A DNA stretch of 64,000 nucleotides, taken from assembly GCA_017643645.1 (NCBI GenBank), contig JAEPNB010000007.1:1-64000 (forward strand), read 5' to 3'. A program made the position numbers and the translations under genes. Origin of the DNA: Balneola sp. Lineage in GTDB: Bacteria > Bacteroidota > Rhodothermia > Balneolales > Balneolaceae. Positions 54,097-63,020 of the stretch are shown here, in pieces; within the stretch, counting starts at the first letter, position 1; every line of letters starts with the position of its first letter. The notes beneath the pieces were generated by a model. The model was given only the letters and a program-made list of their open reading frames with translations. It did no database searches and was not told where the DNA came from.

Positions 54097-55113
54097 ATGA
54101 AAAAAAGGGTTTATTACATATTTATTTTAGCGCTATTTATCAGCTGCGAAACAACAAAAGATGATACAATTTTAACTGATTTTGGACGTGTATTTGTTTC
54201 CAGTAATACACAATCTAAAATCAGTATTTTTGATTTTTCTGATATCAATAATAAAACGATTGTAGAATATGCCATAACCAGTGATGACGCGGAAGGTATT
54301 TATTACGATAAGAACAGAGACATCGTATATCAGGTTGACAGAGAGAATAACCGATTAAATGCTTACTCGAAATTATCTGCTAATGAAGCAGGCTCCGGCA
54401 TATTACCCAGTGCTATAAGCACATCAGATTTCAGCAACCCACGAGGATTAACTTCAGACAATAATATTGCAATTGTAGCTCAGGATGCTTCCGAAGATAA
54501 TGGACAACAGAATAGTTTGTTTATGTATGATGTTAGTGCCACCGAAATATCCCTCAGAAATCAATTTTCTGTAAACTTTCCTTTATGGGATATTCAACTG
54601 GTTGGAAATACTTTATATGCCGTTGAAGATGAGTCGGACAGTTTAGCTATTTTTAATAATTTTTTTGGAAATAGTGAAGGTGCAATTACTCCTAACTTTA
54701 AAATAAAACTGGATGGTGTTGTGCGGGCACATGGTTTATTCTATAACCTTGAAAATGATTTAATGATCATTACTGATGTTGGTGATGTAACATCAGGTAT
54801 AGAAGATGGACAGCTAATAATAATTGAAGATTTTAATTTAAAAACTTCACTTGCACTTCAACAAGTTGATAAGGCTATTCCAAAAGGCGAAATGCTTTTC
54901 ATAAAAGGATCGAATACCCTACTCCAAAACCCTGTTGATGTTATATACCATAATGCAGCAAATCGTATAATTGTGGCAGAACGTTCAACTAATGGTGGAA
55001 TGTTTCTTTCATTTGAGTATCCAAATCAAACAGACAATGTAAACGAATTTAACTCATCTCCTTTATATTCCATTAATTATAATGGAATTTCCAATCTGTT
55101 TATCGATCAATAA
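54097..55113 (+). CDS. Lipoprotein of unknown function, paralogue 1
   Basis: A 338-residue lipoprotein (lipobox ISC, Cys17). The mature part has repeated segments such as FGRVFVSSNTQSKISIFDFS, GNTLYAVEDESDSLAIFNNF and NRIIVAERSTNGGMFL; the pattern V-short strand-GGx-strand suggests a beta-propeller like fold (NHL/SMP-30-like), but I cannot assign a family. It is 89 bp upstream of paralogue 2, in the same direction. Function unknown. Confidence 0.7.
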   Translation: MKKRVYYIFILALFISCETTKDDTILTDFGRVFVSSNTQSKISIFDFSDINNKTIVEYAITSDDAEGIYYDKNRDIVYQVDRENNRLNAYSKLSANEAGSGILPSAISTSDFSNPRGLTSDNNIAIVAQDASEDNGQQNSLFMYDVSATEISLRNQFSVNFPLWDIQLVGNTLYAVEDESDSLAIFNNFFGNSEGAITPNFKIKLDGVVRAHGLFYNLENDLMIITDVGDVTSGIEDGQLIIIEDFNLKTSLALQQVDKAIPKGEMLFIKGSNTLLQNPVDVIYHNAANRIIVAERSTNGGMFLSFEYPNQTDNVNEFNSSPLYSINYNGISNLFIDQ

Positions 55114-55201
55114 AATTGAGAATTAAATCCGTTTTTATCAGTATTTCGTACTATGTTATGATTAAGAAAAACTAATAACATGGTACACAAACAAGGCGGT
55201 T

Positions 55202-56206
55202 ATGAAAAAAACAAAAATCTCATCTTTTTTGATTCTTTTGATTGGGATAGTATTAATCTCATGTGGGAGCAGTAATGACGACGACGATATTACCACAGAA
55301 TTCGGATCAGTTTTTGTTTCAAGTAATACAACTCCGGTAGTTGGTATCTATGATTTCTCGTCTTCAACGGTAAGTTCAATTCAGTTTGGGTTAAGTTCTA
55401 CAGATTCTGACGGGATCATTTACAAATCAGAATCCGATGAATTATACATTGCTTCCAGAACCAATAACAGAGTAGAAGTTTATACTGATCTTAAGCAAAC
55501 AGAAGCGTCTCTTAATATAGAGTTAGATTTTAGCAGCAGTACAGATTTTGCTAACGCAAGGAAACTAGCAGCTTCAGGAAATAAAGTGGTGGTTTCTCAG
55601 GATGCATCTGATGCAAATAATCAAACAAATGCTTTTTTTGTTTATGAAATCGGAGATAACTCGGCAACACTTTCGAATACATATACAGCTGATATTAATC
55701 TTTGGGATATCCAATTTTCTGGAAGTACATTATATGCCATTCAGGATAATTCAGATACTTTGGCTGTGTATAATAATTTTCTCAGTAACTCGGATGGTTT
55801 AGTTTCTCCGGATGTTAAGGTTCAAGTTGAAGGTATAGTTCGTACTCATGCACTTCATTATTCAGCTTCAGAAGATATTATGTTTCTAAGTGATATAGGT
55901 GATGCAAGCAGTGATAGTGATGGAGCTATTCATGTTATCACTAATTTCAGTACTAAAATTGCTACTGCAGGAAACAACGGAACGATTTCATCCGCTGATC
56001 AAATCGTTATTGAAGGTAGTAATACCGATTTAGGCAACCCTGTAGGGCTGGCTTATAATGCTGAAACGCAAAAGATCTATGTAGCCGAAAGAGCGGTGGC
56101 AGGAGGTAAACTTCTTGAATTTGATTTACCATCTTCAAACGGCAATGCTTCACCCACTTATTCACAAAACTTTGCAGGGGCTGCAGCTGTTTATTTCTCT
56201 AACTAA
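55202..56206 (+). CDS. Lipoprotein of unknown function, paralogue 2
   Basis: A 334-residue lipoprotein (lipobox LISC, Cys21), clearly homologous to the gene before it along the whole length: for example VFVSSNTTPVVGIYDFS, LWDIQFSGSTLYAIQDNSDT and VRTHALHYSASEDIMFLSDIGD match aligned parts of paralogue 1. The pair is an old tandem duplication, not a recent one, as many residues differ. Probable beta-propeller fold; role unknown. A terminator hairpin follows. Confidence 0.72.
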   Translation: MKKTKISSFLILLIGIVLISCGSSNDDDDITTEFGSVFVSSNTTPVVGIYDFSSSTVSSIQFGLSSTDSDGIIYKSESDELYIASRTNNRVEVYTDLKQTEASLNIELDFSSSTDFANARKLAASGNKVVVSQDASDANNQTNAFFVYEIGDNSATLSNTYTADINLWDIQFSGSTLYAIQDNSDTLAVYNNFLSNSDGLVSPDVKVQVEGIVRTHALHYSASEDIMFLSDIGDASSDSDGAIHVITNFSTKIATAGNNGTISSADQIVIEGSNTDLGNPVGLAYNAETQKIYVAERAVAGGKLLEFDLPSSNGNASPTYSQNFAGAAAVYFSN

Positions 56207-56242
56207 AGAGATAAAGAGCAGACAAATATAATTGAATTAACA

Positions 56243-56267
56243 GGGATGCTGTAAAGCATCCCTTTTT
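56243..56267 (+). terminator. Intrinsic terminator after the paralogue pair
   Basis: GGGATGCT (56243-56250) pairs with AGCATCCC (56255-56262) around GTAA, followed by five T residues (56263-56267). It also separates the convergent barrel gene that begins its stop at 56272. Confidence 0.92.
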
Positions 56268-56271
56268 GTAT

Positions 56272-57483
56272 CTAAAAGAAAGAGGAAAGCTGAATTCTGA
56301 AAGCGTATTCCGAAAGGTCAAAATCTCCCTGATCCGAAAAAGAAGCCTTCAGCAATATACTTGGAGCCAACTTATAGCCAATCACAGCTGTCAATCTGGA
56401 AACGTCTTCATCCCAGTTAAAAGAATTATTAGTTTCAGGATCATCAGCATCAAGAAATAAAAGATGTTCGGCTCTTAAGGCAATGTAGCTTCCGGTTAAC
56501 GATGGAGGTTCATATTTGAAATCTATATTTCCTGAAATATTGCTAAGGTTGTAATCACATAAATTACCGCCACAACTTTCATCAAATTGATTGGAGATAA
56601 AACCGGTAGTTTTCCATTTGGAATAAATGACTTCCCCGATTATTTCGAAGTAGGTAAAAGCTATTTTTGAATCGGTTCCTAGTAGCAACTGATAATATTT
56701 TTGAAAACTTTCTTCTTCCCGGACAGAATTATTCAGGTCATCTCCATGCATGAAATTTCCAAAACTCATTGAAATACCTTGCTCCCAGAATACGTACGGT
56801 CTGTAAAATAGTCTGGATGTCAATGCTAAATTCGGAAGGGTAGAGCGATCCCTGATGGTGATTGGAGTACCATTTGTAAGTGTCGCATCAAGAAACAATT
56901 TATCTTTCCTGAGTTCAATTTGAGTACCGATACCTGTTACATATCCCGCAAAATATATCGTTGGCAATCCAACGTCTCCTTCTTCATATTCTGCATTCGT
57001 ATTATTTCCTGCTTCCGGCCAATAACCTCTTATATCAGAAATATTGGTGAAATAACTGTATCCCAAAGGATGTTGAACAAAAACCCGGTCGGTAGTTAGC
57101 TGTCGTTTTGTGTAAAAACCAAAAGGGGAGATAAATCGCCCGGCTTTTATGATATAGGAATTTTCGGGGTTGTCCCAGGTTAAACTAGCCAAAGAAATTC
57201 GTGGTGAATTAAGTTTCCCGCTCCCCCAGGTGTCTAATTGAATTCTGCTTTCAATGAAAATTACATCACTTATTGGAGCAAAAAGAAATGCATTCAGCTG
57301 TGTTACTGCAAGGTTTAGTTCCTCAAATTCCCGGGAGATACCATTTGTAATAAATCTGGACTGTTCACCGCCTGCTGACAACTCCATATCAAAAGATCCA
57401 TTTAGCTGAATCTGGGCATAGTTTTGTTCAGATAAAGCAAAAAATAAAAAAACTATGCCAATTAAAGTTTTTACTGATTTCAT
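56272..57483 (-). CDS. Outer-membrane beta-barrel (porin-like) protein
   Basis: A 403-residue exported protein. Signal peptide about 1-23 (IGIVFLFFALSEQNYA). The rest is alternating-residue beta strands with aromatic ends, and the block GRFISPFGFYTKRQ followed by an aromatic tail FRIQLSSFF (C-terminal Phe) is typical of Gram-negative barrels. It resembles phosphate-selective or alginate-type porins, but no family is certain. It is the last gene of the cupredoxin-cyclase-barrel series, 40 bp after the cyclase. Confidence 0.78.
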   Translation of the reverse strand: MKSVKTLIGIVFLFFALSEQNYAQIQLNGSFDMELSAGGEQSRFITNGISREFEELNLAVTQLNAFLFAPISDVIFIESRIQLDTWGSGKLNSPRISLASLTWDNPENSYIIKAGRFISPFGFYTKRQLTTDRVFVQHPLGYSYFTNISDIRGYWPEAGNNTNAEYEEGDVGLPTIYFAGYVTGIGTQIELRKDKLFLDATLTNGTPITIRDRSTLPNLALTSRLFYRPYVFWEQGISMSFGNFMHGDDLNNSVREEESFQKYYQLLLGTDSKIAFTYFEIIGEVIYSKWKTTGFISNQFDESCGGNLCDYNLSNISGNIDFKYEPPSLTGSYIALRAEHLLFLDADDPETNNSFNWDEDVSRLTAVIGYKLAPSILLKASFSDQGDFDLSEYAFRIQLSSFF

Positions 57484-57523
57484 ATCGGGAGAATTTGGTC
57501 AAAATTATGAATGGTAAATTCGT

Positions 57524-59227
57524 CTAGTTATGTTCTATATCATAGAGTACTTCTGAGACTATAACACTTCTTTTAAATCCTTTTAACTCCTGTGCTCCGA
57601 CCTCTCTGAAACTAAGATCTTCAACCTCGTGGCTATATTGACTGATTAATTCTTTTGGTATTAAAATCTGAGCGTCTTTTGCGGAAGAGCATAATCGTGC
57701 ACAAAGGTTTACTTCAGATCCAATTACTGTATAATCCATACGTTCTTTCGCTCCCATATTTCCAAGAATAACTTTTCCAAAATTGATTCCTATACCAATT
57801 CCATCAAAAAACTCATTTAGTTCATTATCCGATTTAAAGTCTTTTTGAATTTCAATGGCTGCATTAATGGCTTCTTTAAGTGAATCACTACCTGCAAACA
57901 ATGCGATTAAAGAATCACCTACATATTTATCAATTGAGCCATTATGCAGAAGTACGGTGTCAGCTTGTTTTCCTAAGGTTTTATTAAGTTTTTCAAGGAA
58001 TTCTTCCGGAGTAGAAGTTGAAATTTTGGAAGTAGAACCTCTGATATCTGTGAACAATATTGCAAGTTCCTGAAAAGAAGCTTTTTCATCCAGATCAACC
58101 GTTTGTTTTTCCTGTATCATCTTTAATGTATGATCACCTACGTATTTGGTAAGTGCGAAACGCTCCCTCAAACCCTGGAGCATCTCATTAAAAGTTTTTG
58201 TTAGGATACCGACCTCGTCCTTGGATTTTGATTGAACTTCAACATTCAGATCTCCTTCTCTCACTTTAAGCATTGCTGTTGTGAGTCTCTGTAAAGGCCC
58301 CGAAAAAGCACCTGCAATAATAAAAGCAATAGGAACAATTACCAGAAAGCTGGAAGCAGCAATTAATAAAATATTTTTCTGGATAGTACTAAGTATCTCA
58401 AATTGTACATCTACAGGAACATAAGCAATATAGTATGCTCTTTCTTCAGTCCCGAGTGGACTTATAAATGCAAGTACTTCCTTATCATTTAAATTGGCTC
58501 TGAATGGGATGCTTATTTTTAAATTTGAAGTAAGAGAGTCAATTAGTCCCTTTCTTGAATTTACAAACTGGCTGTAAACAGACATATTTTCATTAACATT
58601 AGAATAAGCAATGGGTGTTTCTTCCAAAAACATGATTACATCAAGAGGGGTATTCTGTTTAAGTAAGCGGGCTTCTGAATCCTGAAATTTAGTACCCAAA
58701 GTTGTAGTCCCGATTATGTTGTTACCTGCATAGATCGGAATTGTTACGATCTGAAAAAGCTCGCCATTCACCGCCCATAATCGAGGCCACTCTATATTAA
58801 TGGGAGGTTCAATTCCATTTAAGGCATCCTGAACACTTTTTCTTGATGAAATATCAGTGCCAGCCCTTTCTTCGTTATTCAGCCAAGCAAGTACTTTACC
58901 CTCATTATTTGTAACTACAAAAAGATCTGTTTTAATGAACAGAGCAAACTCGTTAACAGTAAAATTTACCGAAGCGGGATCATTCAACTCAACATTAGCT
59001 TTATATGTGGAATTTTCACTGATCAGATATGACGATTCTACTAATCTGTCATATTGAAGAGTTTGCTGTTGTTTGAAAAATCCCTGTAATTGACTGAAAT
59101 CAAGTACTATATCTTCATTTAAAGTCTTGGAAAAAGTGTTGTTTACGGCAGTCAAGACAGTAACAAGGACAATCAGTGTTAACCCGATCAAAAGGATGAT
59201 TAATTTGGTGCTTATTCTTAAACTCAA
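57524..59227 (-). CDS. Membrane sensor with class III adenylate/guanylate cyclase domain
   Basis: A 567-residue receptor-type cyclase. One N-terminal helix (about 9-27), a periplasmic sensor domain of the dCache/CHASE style (about 35-280), a second helix (about 284-308), HAMP (about 309-360) and the cyclase domain (about 385-560). Metal-binding D394 (LFTDIRGST) and D438 (KYVGDS), K434, D498 and the transition-state N507/R511 (NLCARL) are present, so it should be active and the K/D pair points to ATP. The usual GD-V-N block reads IGSEVN (Ser for Asp). Start is TTG at 59225-59227, 2 bp after the cupredoxin gene stop. Confidence 0.9.
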   Translation of the reverse strand: MSLRISTKLIILLIGLTLIVLVTVLTAVNNTFSKTLNEDIVLDFSQLQGFFKQQQTLQYDRLVESSYLISENSTYKANVELNDPASVNFTVNEFALFIKTDLFVVTNNEGKVLAWLNNEERAGTDISSRKSVQDALNGIEPPINIEWPRLWAVNGELFQIVTIPIYAGNNIIGTTTLGTKFQDSEARLLKQNTPLDVIMFLEETPIAYSNVNENMSVYSQFVNSRKGLIDSLTSNLKISIPFRANLNDKEVLAFISPLGTEERAYYIAYVPVDVQFEILSTIQKNILLIAASSFLVIVPIAFIIAGAFSGPLQRLTTAMLKVREGDLNVEVQSKSKDEVGILTKTFNEMLQGLRERFALTKYVGDHTLKMIQEKQTVDLDEKASFQELAILFTDIRGSTSKISTSTPEEFLEKLNKTLGKQADTVLLHNGSIDKYVGDSLIALFAGSDSLKEAINAAIEIQKDFKSDNELNEFFDGIGIGINFGKVILGNMGAKERMDYTVIGSEVNLCARLCSSAKDAQILIPKELISQYSHEVEDLSFREVGAQELKGFKRSVIVSEVLYDIEHN

Positions 59228-59229
59228 AA

Positions 59230-59994
59230 TCAGTTTGCTAAATTAAAATTTGTCTCTGTGGTATTATCAGACTGTATTGAGATTGTTTTAGAAATAATAT
59301 CAAAAGAAGGATTATAGACTCTGATTTCATAATCACCATCCGGTAAATTAGAAAGCCGGTATGTTCCGTCTTCATTTAGTCTTGTGAAGTGCGGAGTATC
59401 TAAACTCAATATTGTTGCTTTCATTTGTGAATGTACATCACAAAATAGAGTAATAGGACCTATTCCGGTAACTTTCCATTTTGGGGCTTCAATTTGTTTT
59501 GAAAAAACGTCGCCCGGTTGACGTCTACCAATATTAAATTTAGATCCGGGTGTCAGGGAGAATACATTATGGAAAAAGGGATCATCATTAATAAATTGAA
59601 CAACGGTTCCCACTGTTACAGGTGTAACATTAGGAAGGAATGTAGCATCTTTTTGTCCTATTACTACCGGGTCTCCACTTATATCATTTGAAAGTGTGTA
59701 TGAAAGTGGATGGGCACTTACAATAGTGTTCATAAATTTAGAACCTTCTTCAGGAGCTGAATCGGAAGACGATGCTGAACGAGAATTTGAAGTTCCTCTG
59801 CTTCTGTAACTGGAACCGCGAAACTGTCTTTTTCCTATGGTTTGTTCCGGAACAGTTACTTTTCCGGTGATAGTACCATTTATAGTGTCAATGGAATGTG
59901 TAAAAGAAAAACTTGATGGGATCTCATCTATATTATTCGATGAAAAAGCTGCCACAAATAAAATCACCGAAAAAGCTAGAATATATTTTACCAT
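59230..59994 (-). CDS. Exported cupredoxin-like protein with carboxypeptidase-regulatory-like end
   Basis: A 254-residue protein. Signal peptide about 1-18 (no lipobox). A Ser/Arg-rich segment (about 56-82) precedes a plastocyanin-like domain (about 90-200) whose type 1 copper ligands are visible: H142 (FFHNVF), C185 (FCDVH), H188 and M191. The last part (about 200-254) resembles a carboxypeptidase regulatory-like beta domain. Methylamine-utilisation-like proteins share this pattern. Copper binding is inferred. It shares a transcript with the cyclase, 2 bp from its TTG, and comes 70 bp after the SPOR lipoprotein. Confidence 0.82.
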   Translation of the reverse strand: MVKYILAFSVILFVAAFSSNNIDEIPSSFSFTHSIDTINGTITGKVTVPEQTIGKRQFRGSSYRSRGTSNSRSASSSDSAPEEGSKFMNTIVSAHPLSYTLSNDISGDPVVIGQKDATFLPNVTPVTVGTVVQFINDDPFFHNVFSLTPGSKFNIGRRQPGDVFSKQIEAPKWKVTGIGPITLFCDVHSQMKATILSLDTPHFTRLNEDGTYRLSNLPDGDYEIRVYNPSFDIISKTISIQSDNTTETNFNLAN

Positions 59995-60064
59995 ACTTTA
60001 TATCTGAATACGTAAACTAATGAATACAGGATTGGAATGAATATAGAAAAACAAGACTGTTTTT

Positions 60065-60625
60065 CTAAAGCTCTTGCAACCTGATACTGGTAGTATCATC
60101 AGGGACTAAGTAAGGATTTACACTGTCATAAACTACCCAGGCGTCTCTGAAAAAACGTTTAACAAGTTTTGAAAATGATAATGCCCGGTCTCTGGAATGG
60201 AAATCTCCAACGTGAACTCTGTAATATGGAGTTTTAAAAAAAGTATAAGTTTCAGCTTGATAACCCGTAATGGTAGTATCAGACCAAGCTCTGAAACGCG
60301 AAGCCATAGTGTCAGCTTCAAAAACATTCTGGCCAGAATAAACCTGAATACGATATCCCTTGGTTAGATCTACTTCTACTTCTCTTTCTTTTTTAATACG
60401 GGAATAAACATTGGGCACTTCATTATTATTCGAAGAATATATGTCAGATAAACTGCTTATTAAATCAGATTCACTATCTGAAGTTCCGGACTCTTCCGAA
60501 GCAGACTCACTCATTTCTGAGTTGTCAGATTCAGTGTCTGAAATTGTTGAGTTCGATGTTGTACATGCAACAAATACCGTCCCGACTAACAGAATATTTA
60601 TTAATATTTTTGTAACTGATTTCAT
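60065..60625 (-). CDS. SPOR-domain lipoprotein
   Basis: A 186-residue lipoprotein. The ATG at 60623-60625 is chosen: it gives a clean signal with lipobox VAC (Cys21) and overlaps the upstream stop by one base (TAATG). Seven further residues from an earlier ATG would break the signal. A Ser/Glu-rich linker (about 22-60) is followed by a SPOR-type domain (about 95-180; GYRIQVYSGQN, PYYRVHVGDFHSRDRA), which binds septal denuded peptidoglycan in other proteins. Its presence in an aldehyde-dehydrogenase series is unexpected. Confidence 0.82.
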   Translation of the reverse strand: MKSVTKILINILLVGTVFVACTTSNSTISDTESDNSEMSESASEESGTSDSESDLISSLSDIYSSNNNEVPNVYSRIKKEREVEVDLTKGYRIQVYSGQNVFEADTMASRFRAWSDTTITGYQAETYTFFKTPYYRVHVGDFHSRDRALSFSKLVKRFFRDAWVVYDSVNPYLVPDDTTSIRLQEL

Positions 60626-61491
60626 TAAAATCCAACGGGATGCCATGTTGTTTTGGTCTCTTGAAAATCTACAACAAAATAAGGACTCGCAGAATCTGTT
60701 TCGTACCAGTCGGAAATATTTTTCTTAACTACTCTTTTGATGTTGTTGGATGATAATTCATCAATTTTAATCTTCGTTTCTTTATCCAGCTTATCCGTAT
60801 AAAGAATGGAATTAACATCCATATGTGAACTGAAATGCTCAACTAACTCAGATCGTATTCCTGTAAGAATGTTTACAACACCGCCCGGAACATCAGAAGA
60901 GTTTAAAACCTCTGCAAAACTTATTGACGGAAGAGGATACTGCTCAGAAGCGTGAACTACACAAGTATTTCCTCCGGCTATAATAGGGGCGATTACTGAC
61001 ACCAAGCCTAATAAAGGACTGTTTTCCGGAGCTAATACAGAGACAACTCCTGTTGGTTCCAGAATACTAAAATTGAAATGAGCACTAGCTACCGGGTTTA
61101 CAGAACCGAAAACCTGTTGGTATTTATCAGTCCAGCCGGCATAATAGATCAGCCGATCGATCGATGCATTGATATCAGCATTAGCTTCTTCTTTAGTAAA
61201 ACCGATTTGTCCTAATTCTTTTACAAATTGATCTCTTCGGTTCTCCATCATTTCACCAATTCTGTAGAGAATTTGTCCTTTGTTGTATGATGTTCTTGAA
61301 CTCCATCCCTTAAATGCAGCACGGGCAGCTAAAACGGCATCTCTGAAATCTTTTCGGGTACATCGACATGCATTAGCTAAAAAATCACCTTCGCTGTCAA
61401 ATACTTTATAATAATGACCTGACTCACTACGTGGAAAAGATCCACCCACGTATGTTTTGTATGTTTTTTGAACTTCTATTCTATCACTCAT
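60625..61491 (-). CDS. Truncated aldehyde-dehydrogenase-like protein (probably non-catalytic)
   Basis: A 288-residue relative of aldehyde dehydrogenases that covers only the NAD-binding two thirds (AAFKGWSSRTSYNKGQILYRI, LEPTGVVSVLAPENSPLLGL, GGNTCVVHASEQYPLP) and then departs from the family. It lacks the catalytic Cys/Glu region altogether, and the Trp of PWNFP is replaced (PENSP). The reading frame is clean with no sign of decay and is tightly placed (9 bp after the complete enzyme; 1-bp overlap with the next gene), so it is a kept pseudoenzyme. In ALDH16 proteins a complete domain is followed by such an incomplete one in the same chain; here the two are separate genes in the same order. 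Confidence 0.85.
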   Translation of the reverse strand: MSDRIEVQKTYKTYVGGSFPRSESGHYYKVFDSEGDFLANACRCTRKDFRDAVLAARAAFKGWSSRTSYNKGQILYRIGEMMENRRDQFVKELGQIGFTKEEANADINASIDRLIYYAGWTDKYQQVFGSVNPVASAHFNFSILEPTGVVSVLAPENSPLLGLVSVIAPIIAGGNTCVVHASEQYPLPSISFAEVLNSSDVPGGVVNILTGIRSELVEHFSSHMDVNSILYTDKLDKETKIKIDELSSNNIKRVVKKNISDWYETDSASPYFVVDFQETKTTWHPVGF

Positions 61492-61500
61492 AATAATTCC

Positions 61501-63006
61501 TTATTTCAAATTCAGGTAAGCAGATAATCCATGTAATCCACCTTCGCGACCAACACCACTTTCTTTATAACCACCAAAAGGAGAGGTAGGATCGAATTTG
61601 TTGTATGTATTTGCCCATACAACTCCGGATCTTAATGCACTACCCACTTTAAAGATTTTTGAACCCTTGTCAGTCCAAACTCCGCCGGCTAAACCAAATG
61701 GAGTGTTATTAGCTTTTTCAATGGCTTCATCAGCAGTACGGAACGATTGAACAGTGAGAACCGGACCAAAGATTTCTTCCTGAACCACTCGGTTCGACTG
61801 AGAAACATTGGTAAATAAAGTAGGGCGAATAAAATATCCGTTTTCAGGAACAGAACATTTACTTTGATAAACTTCAGCGCCTTCTTCCACACCTAATTCA
61901 AGATAACTGTTTACACGGTCAAATTGCTCTTTGGAATTGATAGCACCAATGTCTGTGTTTTTATCCAGAGGATCACCAACAATCAAAGTTTCCAATCTGT
62001 CTTTCAATTTCATGATCACTTTATCAGCTATGTTTTCCTGAACTAATAATCGTGATCCGGCACAGCAAACATGTCCCTGATTGAAATAGATCGCATTAAT
62101 AATTCCTTCCACAGCCTGATCAATTGGAGCATCTTCAAATAAAATTAAAGCTCCTTTACCACCAAGTTCCAACGTGTATTTTTTGTCGGTTCCCGCAAGT
62201 GATTTTTGAATGATCTTTCCCACATTAGTGGAGCCTGTAAACGCTATTTTGTCAATATCTTTGTGGTTTACGATCTCAGCACCGGTTTGACCCGCTCCCG
62301 TTACTATATTAACAACTCCGTCAGGTAAGCCCGCATCTTTAACGAGTTCAGCAAACATCATAGCGGTGAGAGAAGTGGTTTCAGCAGGTTTAAGCACTAC
62401 TGTATTTCCACACGCAAGGGCAGGGGCAATTTTCCACGCTAACATCAACAAAGGAAAATTCCATGGAATGATCTGTCCGCAAACCCCAAGAGCTTCAGGT
62501 TTTTTTCCGGGGAAAGCATATTCAAGTTTATCTGCCCAACCTGCATAATAGAAGAAATAAGCAGCAGCTAATGGAATATCCACATCTCTGGATTCTCGAA
62601 TTGGTTTCCCGCCATCAATCGATTCAGCTATCGCAAATTCTCTGGCTCTTTCCTGTAGCATTCTGGCTATTCTGTAAATGTACTTACCACGAGAACTCGG
62701 GTTCAAGTCAGACCATTCACCTTTGAAAGCTTTTCGGGCAGCTTTAACAGCTTTATCAACGTCTTTTTGAGTAGCTTCCGCAAATTGGGTTACTTCTTCG
62801 TTACTGGATGGATTAATACTTTTAAAATATCGATCCTTAGATGGTTTTACGAACTTTCCTCCAATGAAAAGATCATATTTATCTTTGATCTCCAGGTTAG
62901 CAGAACTTTCAGGAGCTTCGGAATACTCCCATAATGAAGCAAAGTCTAACTTTGAATTAGGAGAAGTTGGTTTGTAAGTGGTCTCTTTTGTTTTTGTTTC
63001 AGACAT
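61501..63006 (-). CDS. Aldehyde dehydrogenase (NAD-type), complete
   Basis: A 501-residue aldehyde dehydrogenase. Catalytic Cys is C314 in NQGHVCCAGSR, with the general-base glutamate E280 in TLELGGK and N183 in PWNFP; the IAFTGSTNVG cofactor loop is whole. The ATG at 63004-63006 is preferred; a TTG four codons before, directly after the deoC stop, is also possible. It stands between deoC and the truncated homologue. A role in oxidising the acetaldehyde from DeoC, or another aldehyde of nucleoside breakdown, is plausible from the context. Confidence 0.93.
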   Translation of the reverse strand: MSETKTKETTYKPTSPNSKLDFASLWEYSEAPESSANLEIKDKYDLFIGGKFVKPSKDRYFKSINPSSNEEVTQFAEATQKDVDKAVKAARKAFKGEWSDLNPSSRGKYIYRIARMLQERAREFAIAESIDGGKPIRESRDVDIPLAAAYFFYYAGWADKLEYAFPGKKPEALGVCGQIIPWNFPLLMLAWKIAPALACGNTVVLKPAETTSLTAMMFAELVKDAGLPDGVVNIVTGAGQTGAEIVNHKDIDKIAFTGSTNVGKIIQKSLAGTDKKYTLELGGKGALILFEDAPIDQAVEGIINAIYFNQGHVCCAGSRLLVQENIADKVIMKLKDRLETLIVGDPLDKNTDIGAINSKEQFDRVNSYLELGVEEGAEVYQSKCSVPENGYFIRPTLFTNVSQSNRVVQEEIFGPVLTVQSFRTADEAIEKANNTPFGLAGGVWTDKGSKIFKVGSALRSGVVWANTYNKFDPTSPFGGYKESGVGREGGLHGLSAYLNLK

Positions 63007-63020
63007 AATAGACTTCAAAG

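Noticed and set aside
60625-61491. Frameshifted or broken aldehyde dehydrogenase
   Set aside because: Downstream bases in all frames do not restore the missing catalytic part, the frame is clean and the gene is coupled on both sides; it is better seen as a kept pseudoenzyme.
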